DNA of 64,000 nucleotides from Burhinus oedicnemus (taxonomy: Eukaryota > Chordata > Aves > Charadriiformes > Burhinidae), in NCBI GenBank assembly GCA_008921705.1, contig VFFE01008918.1, forward strand, positions 2,137,028-2,201,027. Direction: 5' to 3'. Shown piece by piece: positions 11,146 to 24,000 of this stretch. A program made the translations under genes and the position numbers. The notes under the pieces are model-generated. The model was given only the letters and a program-made list of their open reading frames with translations, did no database searches and had not been told where the DNA came from. Numbering within the stretch: position 1 is the first letter of the stretch; every line of letters starts with the position of its first letter.

Positions 11146-12585
11146 TGTACCATATCCACCCGAGAGTGCTGAGGGAGCTGGCGGAGGAGCTTGCCAAGCC
11201 ACTCTCCATCATTTATCAGCAGTCCTGGTCAACGAGAGAGGTCCCAGGTGACTGGAGGCTTGCCAATGTGACACCCATCTACAAGAAGGTCTGGAAGGAG
11301 GATCCGGGCAACAACAGGCCTGTCACCCTGACCTTAGTACCAGGAAGGATCATGGAACGGTTCATCCTGAGTGCACTTACGCAGCATCTGAAGGACAACC
11401 AGGGGATCAGGCCCACCTAACATGGGTTCATGAAAAGCAGGTCCTGCTTGATCAACCTGATCTCCTTTTATGACCAGGTGACCCGCCTGGTGGATGAAGA
11501 AAAGGCTGTGGATGTTGTCTACTTGGACTTTAGTAAGGCCTTCAACACAGTCTCCCACAGCATTCTGCTGGAGAAACTGGCAGCCCATGGCTTAGACAGG
11601 TGTACTCTTCGCTGGATTAAACGCTGGCTGGATGGCCGAGCCCAGACAGTTGTGGTAAATGGCGTTAAATCCAGGTGGCAGCAGGTCTCAAACAGTGTTC
11701 CTCAGGGCTCAGTTTTGGGGCCAGCCTTGTTTAATATCTTTATTGATGGTCTGGATGAGGGGATTGAGTGCACCCTCAGTAAGTTTGCAGATGACACCAA
11801 ATTAAGCCGGAGTGTTGATCTGCTTGAGGATAGGAAGGCTCTGCAGAGAGATCTGGACAGACTGGATCGATGGGCTGAAGCCAATTGTACGAGGTTTCAC
11901 AAGGCCAAGTGCCGGATCCTGCACTTTGATCACAACAACCCCAGGCAACGCTACAGGCCTGGGGAGGAGTGGCTGGAAAGCTGCCTGGCAGAAAAGGATC
12001 TGGGGGTCCTGGTGGACAGCCGGCTAAACATGAGCCAGCAGTGTGCTCAGGTGGCCAAGAAGGCCAATGGCATCTTGGCCTGTATCAAGAATAGTGTGGC
12101 CAGCAGGACTAGGGAAGTGATTGTGCCCCTCTACTCAGTGCTGGTGAGGCTACAGCTTGAGTGCTGTGTTCAGTTTTGGGCGCCACAGTACAGGAGGGAC
12201 ATTGAGGTGCTGGAGTGTGTCCAGAGGAGGGCAACGAAGCTGGTGAGGGGTCTGGAGAACATGTCTTATGAGGAGCAGCTGAGGGAACTAGGATTGTAGT
12301 CTGGAGAAGAGAAGGCTGAGGGGAGACCTTCTTGCTCTCTACAACTACCTGAAAGGAGGTTGTAACAAGGTGGGTGTCGGTGTCTTCTCCCAAGTAACAA
12401 GTAATGGGAAAAGCGGAAATGGGTTCAAGTTGCGCCAGGGGAGGTTTAGGCTGGACATTAGGAAAAAATTTTTCACTGGAAGAGTTATCAAACATTGGAA
12501 GAGGCTGCCCAGGGAGGTGGTTGAGTCACCATCCCCAGACGTGTTTAAAAGTCATGTAGATGTGGTGCTTAGAGACATGGTTTAG
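11146..12585 (+). pseudogene. CR1 polymerase (ORF2) fragment, RT core, two lesions
   Basis: This frame encodes the reverse transcriptase that drives target-primed CR1 insertion. Segment one, 11145-11417, carries IHPRVLRELAEELAKPLS, VPGDWRLANVTPIYKK and the NNRPVTLT block. A TAA at 11418-11420 replaces the Gln expected before HGF. The same frame then continues to 12296. The stretch from 11430 encodes motif A ([13 protein letters not shown], catalytic Asp codon at 11526), motif B (PQGSVLGP from 11700) and motif C (FADD from 11784). Motif A has FN where relatives have FD. At 12296-12298 a 2-base deletion (TTGT-AGTCTGG for TTGTTCAGTCTGG) shifts frame. The C-terminus continues in the +1 frame ([21 protein letters not shown], later [17 protein letters not shown]) to a stop at 12583-12585. 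It is non-functional: no endonuclease domain, one nonsense codon, one frameshift. Confidence 0.93.
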
Positions 12586-12673
12586 TGGCAGACCTGGTGG
12601 AGCAGGGTCAGTTGTTGGACTAGATGATCTTAAAGGTCTTTTCCAACCTAAATGATTCTATGATTCTATGATT
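11146..12673 (+). mobile_element. CR1 LINE with reverse-transcriptase region, 5'-truncated
   Basis: The largest and best-preserved transposon in the window, about 1.53 kb. It begins inside the polymerase gene, just before the first RT blocks, and runs through the RT core, the C-terminal domain and the 3' UTR (GTTGGACTAGATGATC near 12614). It ends in a short run of ATTCTATG octamers at about 12654-12673. The 5' truncation is abrupt and no target duplication is obvious. Its GC content is far above the AT-rich flanks. A spurious antisense frame set (11334-11588, 11702-11884 and 12109-12495, minus) has no meaning. Confidence 0.95.
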
Positions 12674-15600
12674 TAGAAAATGCATGAATATATGTGCGAT
12701 TGTGTGTTTGAAAGTGATTTATTATGAATATAACACTAGCAAAAGATAAAAGAGTAGAAAAGAACAAGCAGCAGAACATGTTTCTAAAGTAGCAGCGAAT
12801 TCTAGTGTGATAAGGTTGACAAATTTAACAAAAGTATTCCAGAGGGATCTGTTAAGATCCTTCATGGAGCAGTAATATTGCTGCCTCCAGGGGAGCACAG
12901 TTTACCCTGTGGGGAGCAGTCAGGTGAGAGCATTGCTATCTACAGCAGACGCCAAGCAGGTAGGTGTAAGTTGCATTGCAGCAGGGCAAGGTGAAGTATG
13001 GCATCTGATTTTCTGCTTGGTCAAGATGTGATCGATGGGGTTAAACTTTTGCTATGGGATTAAATCCTCTAAGTGCAGTCTTGTGTCTGTCTGTTTCCAA
13101 ACACTTGCAATGCACAGACATACTTGCATTGTCTGATTCTATAACTATTTGCTATGCAATTTCCTAATCTCTTTAATTCAAACACAGCAAATATCAGAAT
13201 TTGCTATAAGAAGAAAGCCTTCAAACCTTCCTTCTAGGAAAAGCATGTGAAAAACTGAAACCAAATGCTTCAGGTTTCCTTCCATTTACTGGCATGCCAA
13301 CCACACCTCTGAGATGCTGCATTGCCACTTCTTTTAAATCTGGGTCAATGAACAGCTTTGGCCAGACACCTGACAATACACTGCATACTCCTTTGGCAGA
13401 AAAACTCATGCTGTACCTAAAAGCGGGAGTAGACCAGAATAGAAAGAATGATGGATAAGTTGGAGGAGATTTTCAGACTTACAAGCCTGAAGGGGAAATG
13501 AGAAAAGTCAAACCAGCATTTGTGAAATGATGTGAAGACAGTGATGTAAACATGTTTTTCACATCTTTTATAAGGTGCAGGACTGAAAAAATACAGAACT
13601 GTATTGTGGCTACAGTGCTTTGGCCCAGCAGAGGCAGCTCAGTATAGCATTTTATTTTTCCAGGTTAAGTGGCCTAGAAAAACTAAGCTGTGGAATCAGG
13701 AAAAGGAAAGGTCACAGATTATTAGAGGACTGAGAAAGCATGCATGCCTAGATCCACCTGGAAAAGATTGAAAATGCTGTCCCTAGCATATAGAGATATG
13801 TATTCAGTGTATTTTCAAAAAAGGACAGAGGGAGTTAAGCAGTATTTTTTTAAAGCAAGGGTTGCAAAAGCTTATAAAATTTTTCTTCTTAATATGAATA
13901 AATCATTTTGGTACATTGTATTCCATGTTGATCATTATTTATTTTTATTGTTTCCACTCAGAAAAGCTAAATGTATTGGAACAGATTCCTACTGCTGGGT
14001 TTGGCTCCTTTGAATTGTTGGACAGGTCTGAAAAGAAACTGGAAGCTGGCTGCTGTTGCCCATTCAAGATTTCTCCTGAGGTAGGAAGAAAGGAAAATCT
14101 TGGAAAAGCAACATAGCTCTTACATTTCCATGTCAGCCTAGCAATTATGTTAGGAGTAGCCAAAGACTTGCCTGCTCTCACTTGCACCATGACAAGGACC
14201 CCCACACCTTAAGAGCTGAGGAGTCCGCTCTTCAGGAGTCAGCTGGGTCCCCAGTAGATTTCCTTACTCGGGCATTATCCTGTGAGGACCAGATGTCATA
14301 TTACATGCAAAAGGGTAGGACTAAAAGTTTAAACTAAGACATGGACAAAGAGATAGGGAAAATTACATGTTAACGATTTCACCCCTGGCCATCTCTAAGC
14401 TTACTCGGTTTTACTTTCACAAATGTAAGATATTTGTGAACTCTAATAGTGCACATACATTTAGAACAAGGAGTCTTATATCAAGTTGATCTGCACTGCA
14501 TGAGATCTAAGAAAAAAACACAAAACAAAATGAAATAGATCAGTGCCACAGTTGTGGCAGTCACTATAAACGTCCTTTTAAAAATGCCTTTGCAAATTTT
14601 AAAACAATGATATCAGACTATGGAAAGAAATAACATTAAATATGTATGAGCAAGAAAAAATGAAACCTGAATCAACTCCCCAGATATCTCATCTACCTCT
14701 TACTTGCACATCTGTTTTCCTTTAGATAAGACAAAAAAAATCTTACCATATCACATTACAGCCCTTTAATAATAGAATTAATCCTTTTAAAGAAGATATT
14801 AATTTGAATGTATTTGTTATGTCAACCTAACAATCAATCTCCAAACAGTTGGACAAAAATGTTTTTCCTGAAAGACAGATGGGTAGGATTTGAATATAGT
14901 GCTCAACTTCTTCATGAAAAAAAAGCTAGTATATCATACAGCAGTGCCTTCAGTATAAAATTACAGTACCCTTAATGTAATAGAAAAGGTCGAATTTAAT
15001 ACTCCTGTTGAATTCAATGACCAAACATCATATGAGCAACCATATATGTAATAGCTGATTTGGGCCCAAGAATATGACTGAATTCCATTCTTCTGTTTAA
15101 ATACCCAGTAAACTGTGTGATAATTGTCTGGGTGTCTATAGGTCAATACACCTTATTTGATACTGCTTTAATATTTAAAATTTTTAAGGATTTGGTGATT
15201 TTGGTTTTGCTTTTCAAATAGAAAATGCATGTAAAAAGGGCTCCATCTATTGTAACAACTATTTCTAAATAGAAAATAATATGGCAGAAGTAAAGCACGG
15301 TCATCCATCACGGACAATAAGACCTTGAAGCCAGACATTGTCAGATTGTCATTGTGTTTGGGAAAGGTTTTCTCTGGAACTATAGCAAGAATTTAAGTAT
15401 TGAGAATAAACCAAAGTTATCAGTAGCTTTTCCTTCTTTGCATTTCTAACGTATTTTTTACAGAAGTACTTGGTTATTATGAGCAGGCCAAGAGGTGAGC
15501 TCTCTTCTGTGTCATGGGAAGAGGAATTTTGCAACATTTAAATCGAATTTTTAATAAAACATTTGGCGGGAATGGCAAGCCATCTCCCTCTGGAGGAAAT

Positions 15601-17899
15601 ATAAATGCTCTTGCTTGATTTGGACTTCCAGCGCTCTGATTTTCTTTCACAAACTACTAATTAAGCTTTCACAGCTCCAGAAGGCTAGAGTTTCACTTCA
15701 GTGTGAACTCAGAGGAGTACTTTAGTAAGTCATTATTTAGGAAATCATGCACTACAAGCTTATTCTTAATATATTACATCAAGTGATGATATGCCATTCT
15801 GATTTTAATTTTAAACTTAGTTAAAAAAAAAACTTCAAAGGGTAAAAAAACCCCAATCCTTTCCTCATTCTGGATCACCATTTCAAGAATTATTTGAACC
15901 AGAGGTTCTCCCCCAAAATTATTGTTTTGAATCAAAGGAAGGAGAACGCTGAAGAAAAAAAATTATATTCTTTTTGCCACTGTTTATCAGGCAGATGGAA
16001 AATGTGATGACTCAGTGGCATGCCGCTTCAGTTAGCGGACCACACAAGGCCTTTCAAGGCTTGAGCTGCCTGATTACCAATACCTTATAAAGCTTAATAT
16101 CATATGTCTCCTTTGATAACCAGAACTCAGTTAAAAATATGTGCCAGTCCGGCAAGAAATGAATAAAGCTGATACAAAACCTATTTCAAGGGGATATATC
16201 CAATACTAAATGTCACATTTTACTGGTTGACACACATTTATCACTTCATTTCACAGTACAGTAAACAACTCATAAGTCACTGGCTAATTTGATTGGCAGT
16301 AGCCTTGGGCATTCTTTAGCAATCATGTAGTATACTGCACTAAGTCAGACTTTTAGGGTAATTGACTTCAACAATATGAAAAATAAAATTCCTATAGTCT
16401 GTTTAACACAAAGGGAAAGGGGGAAATCAAAAATGCGAGAACAATAAATTATAGAAATTTCTCATTTGAGTAAGTAACAGCTTTAATAGCTTTCTCTAAG
16501 TACTGAGTGCACTCAATCGAACATCTGCTTTCCAGCTGTGTATATTGATATATTACCAGGGTTTTGTTCTCTTCTACTTTAAATATATCCATAAGTTTTT
16601 CAGAGCTCCACTACCTGACTTTCTGACAATGCCTTGATTGTGAAAGATATAAAAATGTCAAAAATTCTGTAGGCCATTTTATGCCCAGGATATTATTTTT
16701 CAATTGAATCCAAAGACAGATGTCTATGAACAATTAAACCATTCTCCAATCACACCTTGTTCCAGCTGGGATCATAGAATTAAAAGGAAATAAGCCATCA
16801 TGATTCACTTATTGCCCCAGTACCTAGTGTTTCCTGTACTGCTGATAGATTCTTATTAAACAATTCTGTCGATGGAAAATGAATATTGTCCGCTGCTTGA
16901 ACTTCTAAAGTTAGTTCTTTGATATTAAATTTGATTTTCTTTTCTTATAATAATTCATACACTTAGTGACTGGCTTCAGAAATTCCCATTAGATGGAGAT
17001 TATGTTATCTAAAGCTTACTAAATCCCGCATCAGGTCTCAGGGAGTTTAGCTGTAAAATAGAACACTGAAAAGACCTGCAGTGAAAAGAGGAACTTGCTA
17101 ATCAAAAAAACGTAGCCTGGTGTCTCTTCTGTTAAAGGAGATGTGGAAAATGTTTACTTCTTTCCCCTCACCTTACTATGAAGTTACCTTTTTCAACTCC
17201 CTTTGCCACTGTTTCTTGCTTGGCAACCACACAGCTCAGAGTTATGTCTGTAGCAAGGGGCCATATAATGTGCATATGAACCAAAATATCATCAGTATGT
17301 TTATGTTTTAGTGATTCAAAACAGTTATACTCCCATTCATGTGGGGAACATTTAATTTTCAGACTGTGCCCAGAAAGGTTGTTAATAAAATATTTCTGCA
17401 CTTTACAGATAGACGGTTTATGATCTTAGGTTATATATCCTGAAAGAAATATACAGTCTCACCATTTTCCCTGGACACAATAGAACAGACACAAGCAGCC
17501 TTTGTTTCAAAAAGCTAATATAAAATTGAAGGAGAAAGCTACTGATTGATTTGTTTAATTTCGTTAAATGGCACCTAAGAAACATGATTGCGTCTTTCAG
17601 AAACACTAGCGATCAAGAGGACACATTAAAGCGCATAAGTTAAATCTATCTTAGTCTTGATAAGTTTTTGCAAATGATTGACACATAGTAAACTTCTGAC
17701 TATGGAAATTGCAATCTAGTGAGAAGTCATTTCCCTTAAAAAGTTGAGAATCTCAAAACATCAAAGGAGACGATTGAAATGTACATCCAAAGGACAGAAA
17801 GTTGACACATCTGTGTTTCCCTGTACTGTTGCAAGCCTGTATTAGGTACACTGGTTTACATTACACACTTCTTGCATATGTCTATGCACGTTTAACCTG
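12674..17899. other. unique DNA, no gene recognised
   Basis: No transposon recognised. Points of interest inside it are a protein-like minus-strand frame at 13221-13409 and a candidate conserved noncoding stretch at about 15960-16370; both are discussed as findings. Other open frames (13744-14013, 13945-14205 minus, 17120-17311) have no recognisable domain. Confidence 0.45.
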
Positions 17900-18028
17900 A
17901 AAAAAATACAAGGTCAGCTTCTGCTCACAGGCCCCAGCCAAGCAAATCCTTTAAGCATGTGCTTAAATTCAGCAGAGGAATAATACCATTGACATCAATG
18001 AAAGTCCACACATGTTTAAGTGATTTAA
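17900..18028. repeat. ancient palindromic amniote repeat (unnamed)
   Basis: This stretch has inverted-repeat architecture around a near-palindromic centre, CATTGACATCAATG (17989-18002). The left arm has AAATCCTTTAAGCATGTG and the right arm, reverse-complemented, reads AAATCACTTAAACATGTG, so about 14-15 of 18 positions agree. The order of elements matches an old repeat type I know from turtle, crocodile and bird genomes: a GGCCC..AGCAAA..CTTAAGCATGTGCTTAA arm, a CATTGA-TCAATG centre, and the mirror arm. I cannot give its library name. It is strongly diverged and non-coding. The palindromic structure suggests a non-autonomous DNA element or a hairpin-type relic. Confidence 0.55.
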
Positions 18029-21000
18029 ATGTTCACAGGTTCAGGGTAGTTTTATTTAGGATTTATTCTCTTGTAGAAGTGAGCACGAACATGACTTTTA
18101 CTTTCTTTCCCTTCTGCCCACTGTTTATAGTAGAGAAGAAATTTGTAGGGACAGGTAACTATCTTTTCTTTAGAACAACTGATGTGTAGAACAAAGGACT
18201 GCACCAGCCTTCCTTTGGGCTCGAAACAGAAACAGCAAACTTTGCATAGGTATAAATTTATACAACTGCAGTTATCCCTTGTGTCCAACTCTCATCCCTC
18301 CCCACCCCCCTTTTTATTGCATTTTATCTGACAATACTGGGACATACAGGTTCAAGTATGCTTAAAAATCAAGAATGATATAAACAGATTAATTGACTAA
18401 ATTTCTGAGAAAAAAGTGGTAAACGTCTGTCTGGCAGAGAGAGGTGCTGAAGTAGCACTACAAAGAAAATTAGGTTCATATACAATTACTAGAATCTTTA
18501 TTAGTTTATTAGAGGAGTTAACTTTCTTTTCTTTTTTTAACCTGAAACAGACATATTCCAGTTTCAAAAAGGAAAAATCTTAACTTTCTTTGCAGTTACA
18601 AAAGTTGTAAATTTTCTTTTTACTGTTGAGTTAAGGATAATATTTAGAAGGAAAAAAAACATTGGAACAAAGCTTTCTAATTCTTTCTGCCCACCTCATC
18701 CCCACCTGGATGCAGCTAGGAGTACACCTTTCAGCGTTCGCAATGTTGCTTATTAAAAACCTACCAAACTTAAATGAAGGGACATTATAATGATATTGAA
18801 TACTTCCATGCAGAGGTCTTTGCATTTATCATAGGGTATGTGTGTGGGGAATTAAGATACAGGAAGTTAAAGCAAACCATTCGCATTCACACAACATATA
18901 AATGGCAGAAAAGAGAATTTCAGAATTTTTGAGATTTTGACGTACGTGCTAAACCTCAGACCCTGCTTCAGCTCCAGTAGTTCACCTGCAGTTAAGACTT
19001 GAGAGATTATAACTGGGTATTCAATTGACTAAAAAGTTGTTTTCTATTGATACAACATGCCTAAAATCTTCTGTTAAATGTGGGATAAATCTTGCTGACT
19101 GACGTAGAAACGAACAATTTTTTAAGTAACTGTTTATCCTTTTCTTCAGATCTGTTGCGTGTGGTGAAGAGTCACATGATATTTGTTGTTTTCTCTTTTT
19201 TTTTTAATGTATCTTGAAAAATAAAACCCAAGATGCTTAAAAATCAAGTCCTTTATAAGACTTTCAAATGTTAATAATTTGTGTCCAGAAACGAACCTTC
19301 TTGTTCCAGAGATATACAAATTGCTTTGTATTTTACAATGTGTAACTTGAGGCACATGGATGGAACATGTATGCTTGACCCCTAAGTTGCCCCAAGCTTC
19401 TTCTGCAGTGGAGTTTTTTCAATGGAGCAAGAGAAATTTCCCCATAGGTTCACTGAGAGCTTAGATGTACTCGCTTTCCCCCTGGAACTACCTAGTCCCT
19501 GCACAGATTGTTATGTATTAAGGTGGTGAACTTAAGAGTCTTTGCTGAAGTGCCAACACAAAGCAGAAGCTTTGCATCCTATTTTACATATTCTATATTT
19601 TCTATGTATTTATTGAATCTCAAACAACTGATAGCAAATAAAGTCATTTGTCCTCCCTCAGGATTAAAATGCTCAGAATTCTCAAAATTAACATCACTGA
19701 ATTATATTGTGGATCAGATTGGACAAGATCTGTCAAGAAATCATACTTGTTATTGATTTGGATTATTGATAAACTGCAAAAAATAGATACACCTTTATGT
19801 GACTGAAAAGTGTGTCTAATAAATTGTTTCTAGTTTAACATCTGAAATCAGAATGGTGACAGCCTAATTAGCATTCAAAGGGATACTGAGGTAGAAAAGT
19901 GTTGCTGCAGGAGTGAATGTTAACAGTGTGAAAGATTTACACTTACATCTGGGAAAGTCACAGCACATTGGATGAGCTCCAGCAGGTAAGAAACCATTGT
20001 GTAGGAAAGGCAAGTAATTGTATGTCACAGGATCAAAGGAGTGCTTGAAATGTTAGAGGAAATTACTACATGAGTTTAGAAGAAAGGTTTTCTCCCTCAT
20101 GCAAAGCATGCACTGGCTGTCGTATGGGGCCAGTGAAAGAGACGACTGCATGTCCTAAGGTAGAACACGAGTAAAAACGTCAGGAGGCTATTGCCAAAGT
20201 GATTAGGGAAGCAGGTTGCGGCATACAGATCAAACTGCTCTTTGGCATATGAGGGAGACTTACAACATGAGGTTTCAAACCAGGGACAAAGGGAAATTCC
20301 CACAAGAGGTGAGGGCTAAAGACAGATTCATTTATTTTGCATAGTGTTAGGATGGGTTTTGTTTTGACAATTAGTTCCAGGTTTGGACCTTAGCATCAAA
20401 GCAGCTTTTTGTAAAGGGTGTAGGATGTAGTTTACTCTCCTGCTGATTTCTTTCAAATAAAATTGGATTTATTTAAGATACCTCTGTGTCGTGCTCTATT
20501 GCTTCAATAGTCATACCCTGAAGGGAGTTTTTTAAAAAAACATTAAATAGATATGTTAAATGAAACTAACTCTTTTTTAGTCTAAGAGAGCTCAAATGTT
20601 GATTAAATTGCCTTCAACTTACCTTCAGGTGTAAAACTGTCATCAGTAAAAAACAATTGACAAAGTCTTCCTGCCGCCAAAGGTAGGAGTTTGCCACGAT
20701 ATTTATCAAGGCAGCAAAAGTCAGGTGAACAGGAACTTGAACAAAAATTGAATACTGACTTCAGGATTTGGAGTTTTCAAAGTCCTTGAGATTAGTCTCT
20801 CGTTTTCCCTTGAAATTAATGAAATTAATGATGGCAACAGAACTGATTTCGATGAGAATGTCGTGAGCTTAACCAAGAGCAAATCTGCAAATCCTACTCT
20901 ATGAACACCTAATCCTGAGAGATTAAGTTACAAAAAGCGTTTGAAGGATTCTTTTTTTAGCTTTCTTCCCATGGAGTTACATCCTAATGAAACAAACAAG

Positions 21001-24000
21001 CATTTTGCAAAGATGAACTTGTGAAAGGAAAAATTGTCTTATTTTCTGTTCTGCAAATTAGTCACATACTCTAATTTTGTGGTTTACATAATGATTGTAT
21101 GTGTTAATACATAACTAGTACATGGCCACGAGTGTGTGTGTGTATGTGAGACAGGGTGTGTAAGGCAATGTGCACATACTCGCTGGAATAGAACATGCTA
21201 ATAATCCACTTTAATGAACTCATGTTGTTTTTAGGGGAACTGCAGATAACAACTCAAAACAAAAGATTCTGTCTGTGAACTCATTTATTTTGTTCAAAAT
21301 ATGAAGATTAATTACTACCCAGCTCATTCCTCAATGAATTTTTTTCATGATTACAAAAGTCAATGGCTTAGTGATCATATGTAGTTTAAAATACATTTGA
21401 AAACTAATGTTGACCCATGACCCCACTTATCACAATGTGTAGGGTATTCAGATAAGAAACCTAGAACTAAGAAGCCTCGGAGTTGTTTGAGAGTGTGCCA
21501 AACCGTGAAGACACACATCATGTGCTGGACCTTGTCCTCAGAGACAAAGGATGGGCACCAATTTGTTTTATCTGTTGATACAGATTACATTTCCTTCCAG
21601 AGCTTTTACATCCCTTAATGAATTCCCAGTGACTGCAGAACTTCTCCTTATTCAAGATGTTTTTGCATAAAGGGGATCTGTATGTCCTCTGCTAAAATCT
21701 GTTATGGTTTGAGGGTGAGAAGGATGAAGAACACAATTGATCCTGTGTCTCTCCAAACACCACACGCTGCTTTGCTGAAGTTGTTTAGTACTTGTTGCCC
21801 TTATTAGAACTTTTTTTTTTTTTTTTAAATAGGCATTCCTGATTGTGAAGGCAAAATATTGTAAATGCAGGGACAGAATAAAGGTTTTTTCCAGTCACAC
21901 TTTTTCCCTGTATCTCAAATAAGGTTTCTAAATACAAAAGCATCATTCTCTGTTTTGGCAATGGTATCATGCTTAGAGTTACTACTTCATCTGCCTTGTA
22001 ATATTAGTCTTTACACGTTTCTTAAACTTTTTTTCCAATTTCTATTTCTAATTTTCACTTGCTTTCTGTTTTTTTAATGTGCAGGTTCATATCTAAAAAT
22101 GATACTCTGACTGAATAAAACACTGAAACCTCATGGAATAACACTAGCACAAAATAGGAGATTTTGATGTACTAGAGGATAACAAAATAAATCTGCCTTC
22201 TTCCTTTTCTTTAAGAAATCAAACTACACTGATATTCAGCATTTATTAAACAGCACTTATTCTTAAAGTTTTTTAGTTTAACAAAGTAGGTGCATTCTAG
22301 CTACATTATACTAGAAAAGGGTTTTGCTGCTACTGATAAATTTCTGACAAATTGTGAGACGTATTAATTAACCATAGAGGTTTCTGCAGTTCAGACAACC
22401 ATACGTTTTTATTCACTGGAAATGAGAAGTGAACCTTTTGTCTGTATCACTTTCTTGTTTACTTGGTTTTCATTATGTCTGGTTCTTTAACCCAGTGAGA
22501 ATGATCTGAAGCAGGGTTTCTGTTAAGTTCTTGTTTCCTTAGCAATCAACACAGAAAATGGGACTAATGGGAGGAACCCAAGGTAAAAAAGGAACTTTAA
22601 TATGAATAGCTGAATTTGCTCTCTACTCTCCATGTAACTAAGGAAATGGGAAAAAAGAGACTTAAAATAAGAAACAGAAAGAAATGAAATGCTAAACAGC
22701 ATTTTCTATGTACTACTATTAATTGCAAGTAGAAGTCTATCTCCAGTATAACTTACCTTTAGTTTTATATGAAAGGAAAAAGTATAAAAGAAGCAGTAGA
22801 AGTGACAAGGAAAGCATAGTCTGGGCTTGCTGTCAGAAAATTCTAGTCTTGCAGGATCATGGGCAAAGGAGCTGTGCTATATAATTACCCCAGAGCAGTT
22901 AACAAAGAATTTGAGGGGAAAAAACTTTCAATCATCTCTCTCATTTTCACTCCCTGGAGGTTTAAAATAGGAAGTTTCTACTCTTTTGTCCCGTAATTTT
23001 TCAAAGCAAGTACAATTCAATATACTGGAAATCACAGTGGAAAACATATTCTCTCAAAGTTTTCAGCTATTTAGAGTCAACAGATTTGGATAATGCAGAG
23101 AAATATGCTCTATCATTTTAATAGCTTGGATGTCCAAATGGCTCATCTGCTTAGCTTGCAAAGTCTCCTTTTCCTTGGCAATCCTTTTCAACACAGCTCC
23201 ACCATAGATAAATAAACATGAATGAATACAGAAGGGTTAATTTGGAGCAAGTGAACATATTATGGTTTGAGATTCACAGTGCAAAATTAAAAATGGTTTT
23301 CATTTCTGTCCCAATTATAACATAATCCTAGAAAAGCTAGGACTAGATTTCTCATGCTTGCATTTTCTTTTTCTTTGTCTTTTTTTTTTTTTCAATTTAC
23401 AGGGTGTTTGTTTACAAATACCAGCCACAGGAGCCATTCTTTATGTTTCTGACTGTGCATTCATCTCTCTGCTAGCACATTGGAGACTACAAAACAAGCC
23501 CTCTATAAGCAGGAGCAATTGATGCTGAAGTCATTCTATAATATAATCAACAGTTTAATCTCTAAATCTTATTAGTCCTTGAATGCTCTATATAACGTAT
23601 TTTAGAGCCAATGAGACATTCCATTTTAAATCTTATTGTGCTTGAAAATTAAAGAAGAATCATATAAACTTTTTCCCTTTACCCTAGTACTCAGCTAAAG
23701 GCACAGAATAAATTAGGTATGATTTCTTTATCCTTTTCCTTATGAAGTGCCAAAAACGTGTTTAAATTTTTTTGAACTCTTATGAACACCTCCATAACCC
23801 TTACCCAATTCAGTTCAAATATGGTCAAAAACCATGCAACAGTATCAGCTGTGATCTACCAAGTTTGAGGTCAACATTCCTTTACTTGTAATCACAACTC
23901 CAAAATAAAATGCAATTAAGCAGAGTTATGTTGCTTTACAAAGTATTCTCATCTGCCCCTGTTGTGTAGTGTGTTATGCTTGTGCTTCATGTGTATTTTA

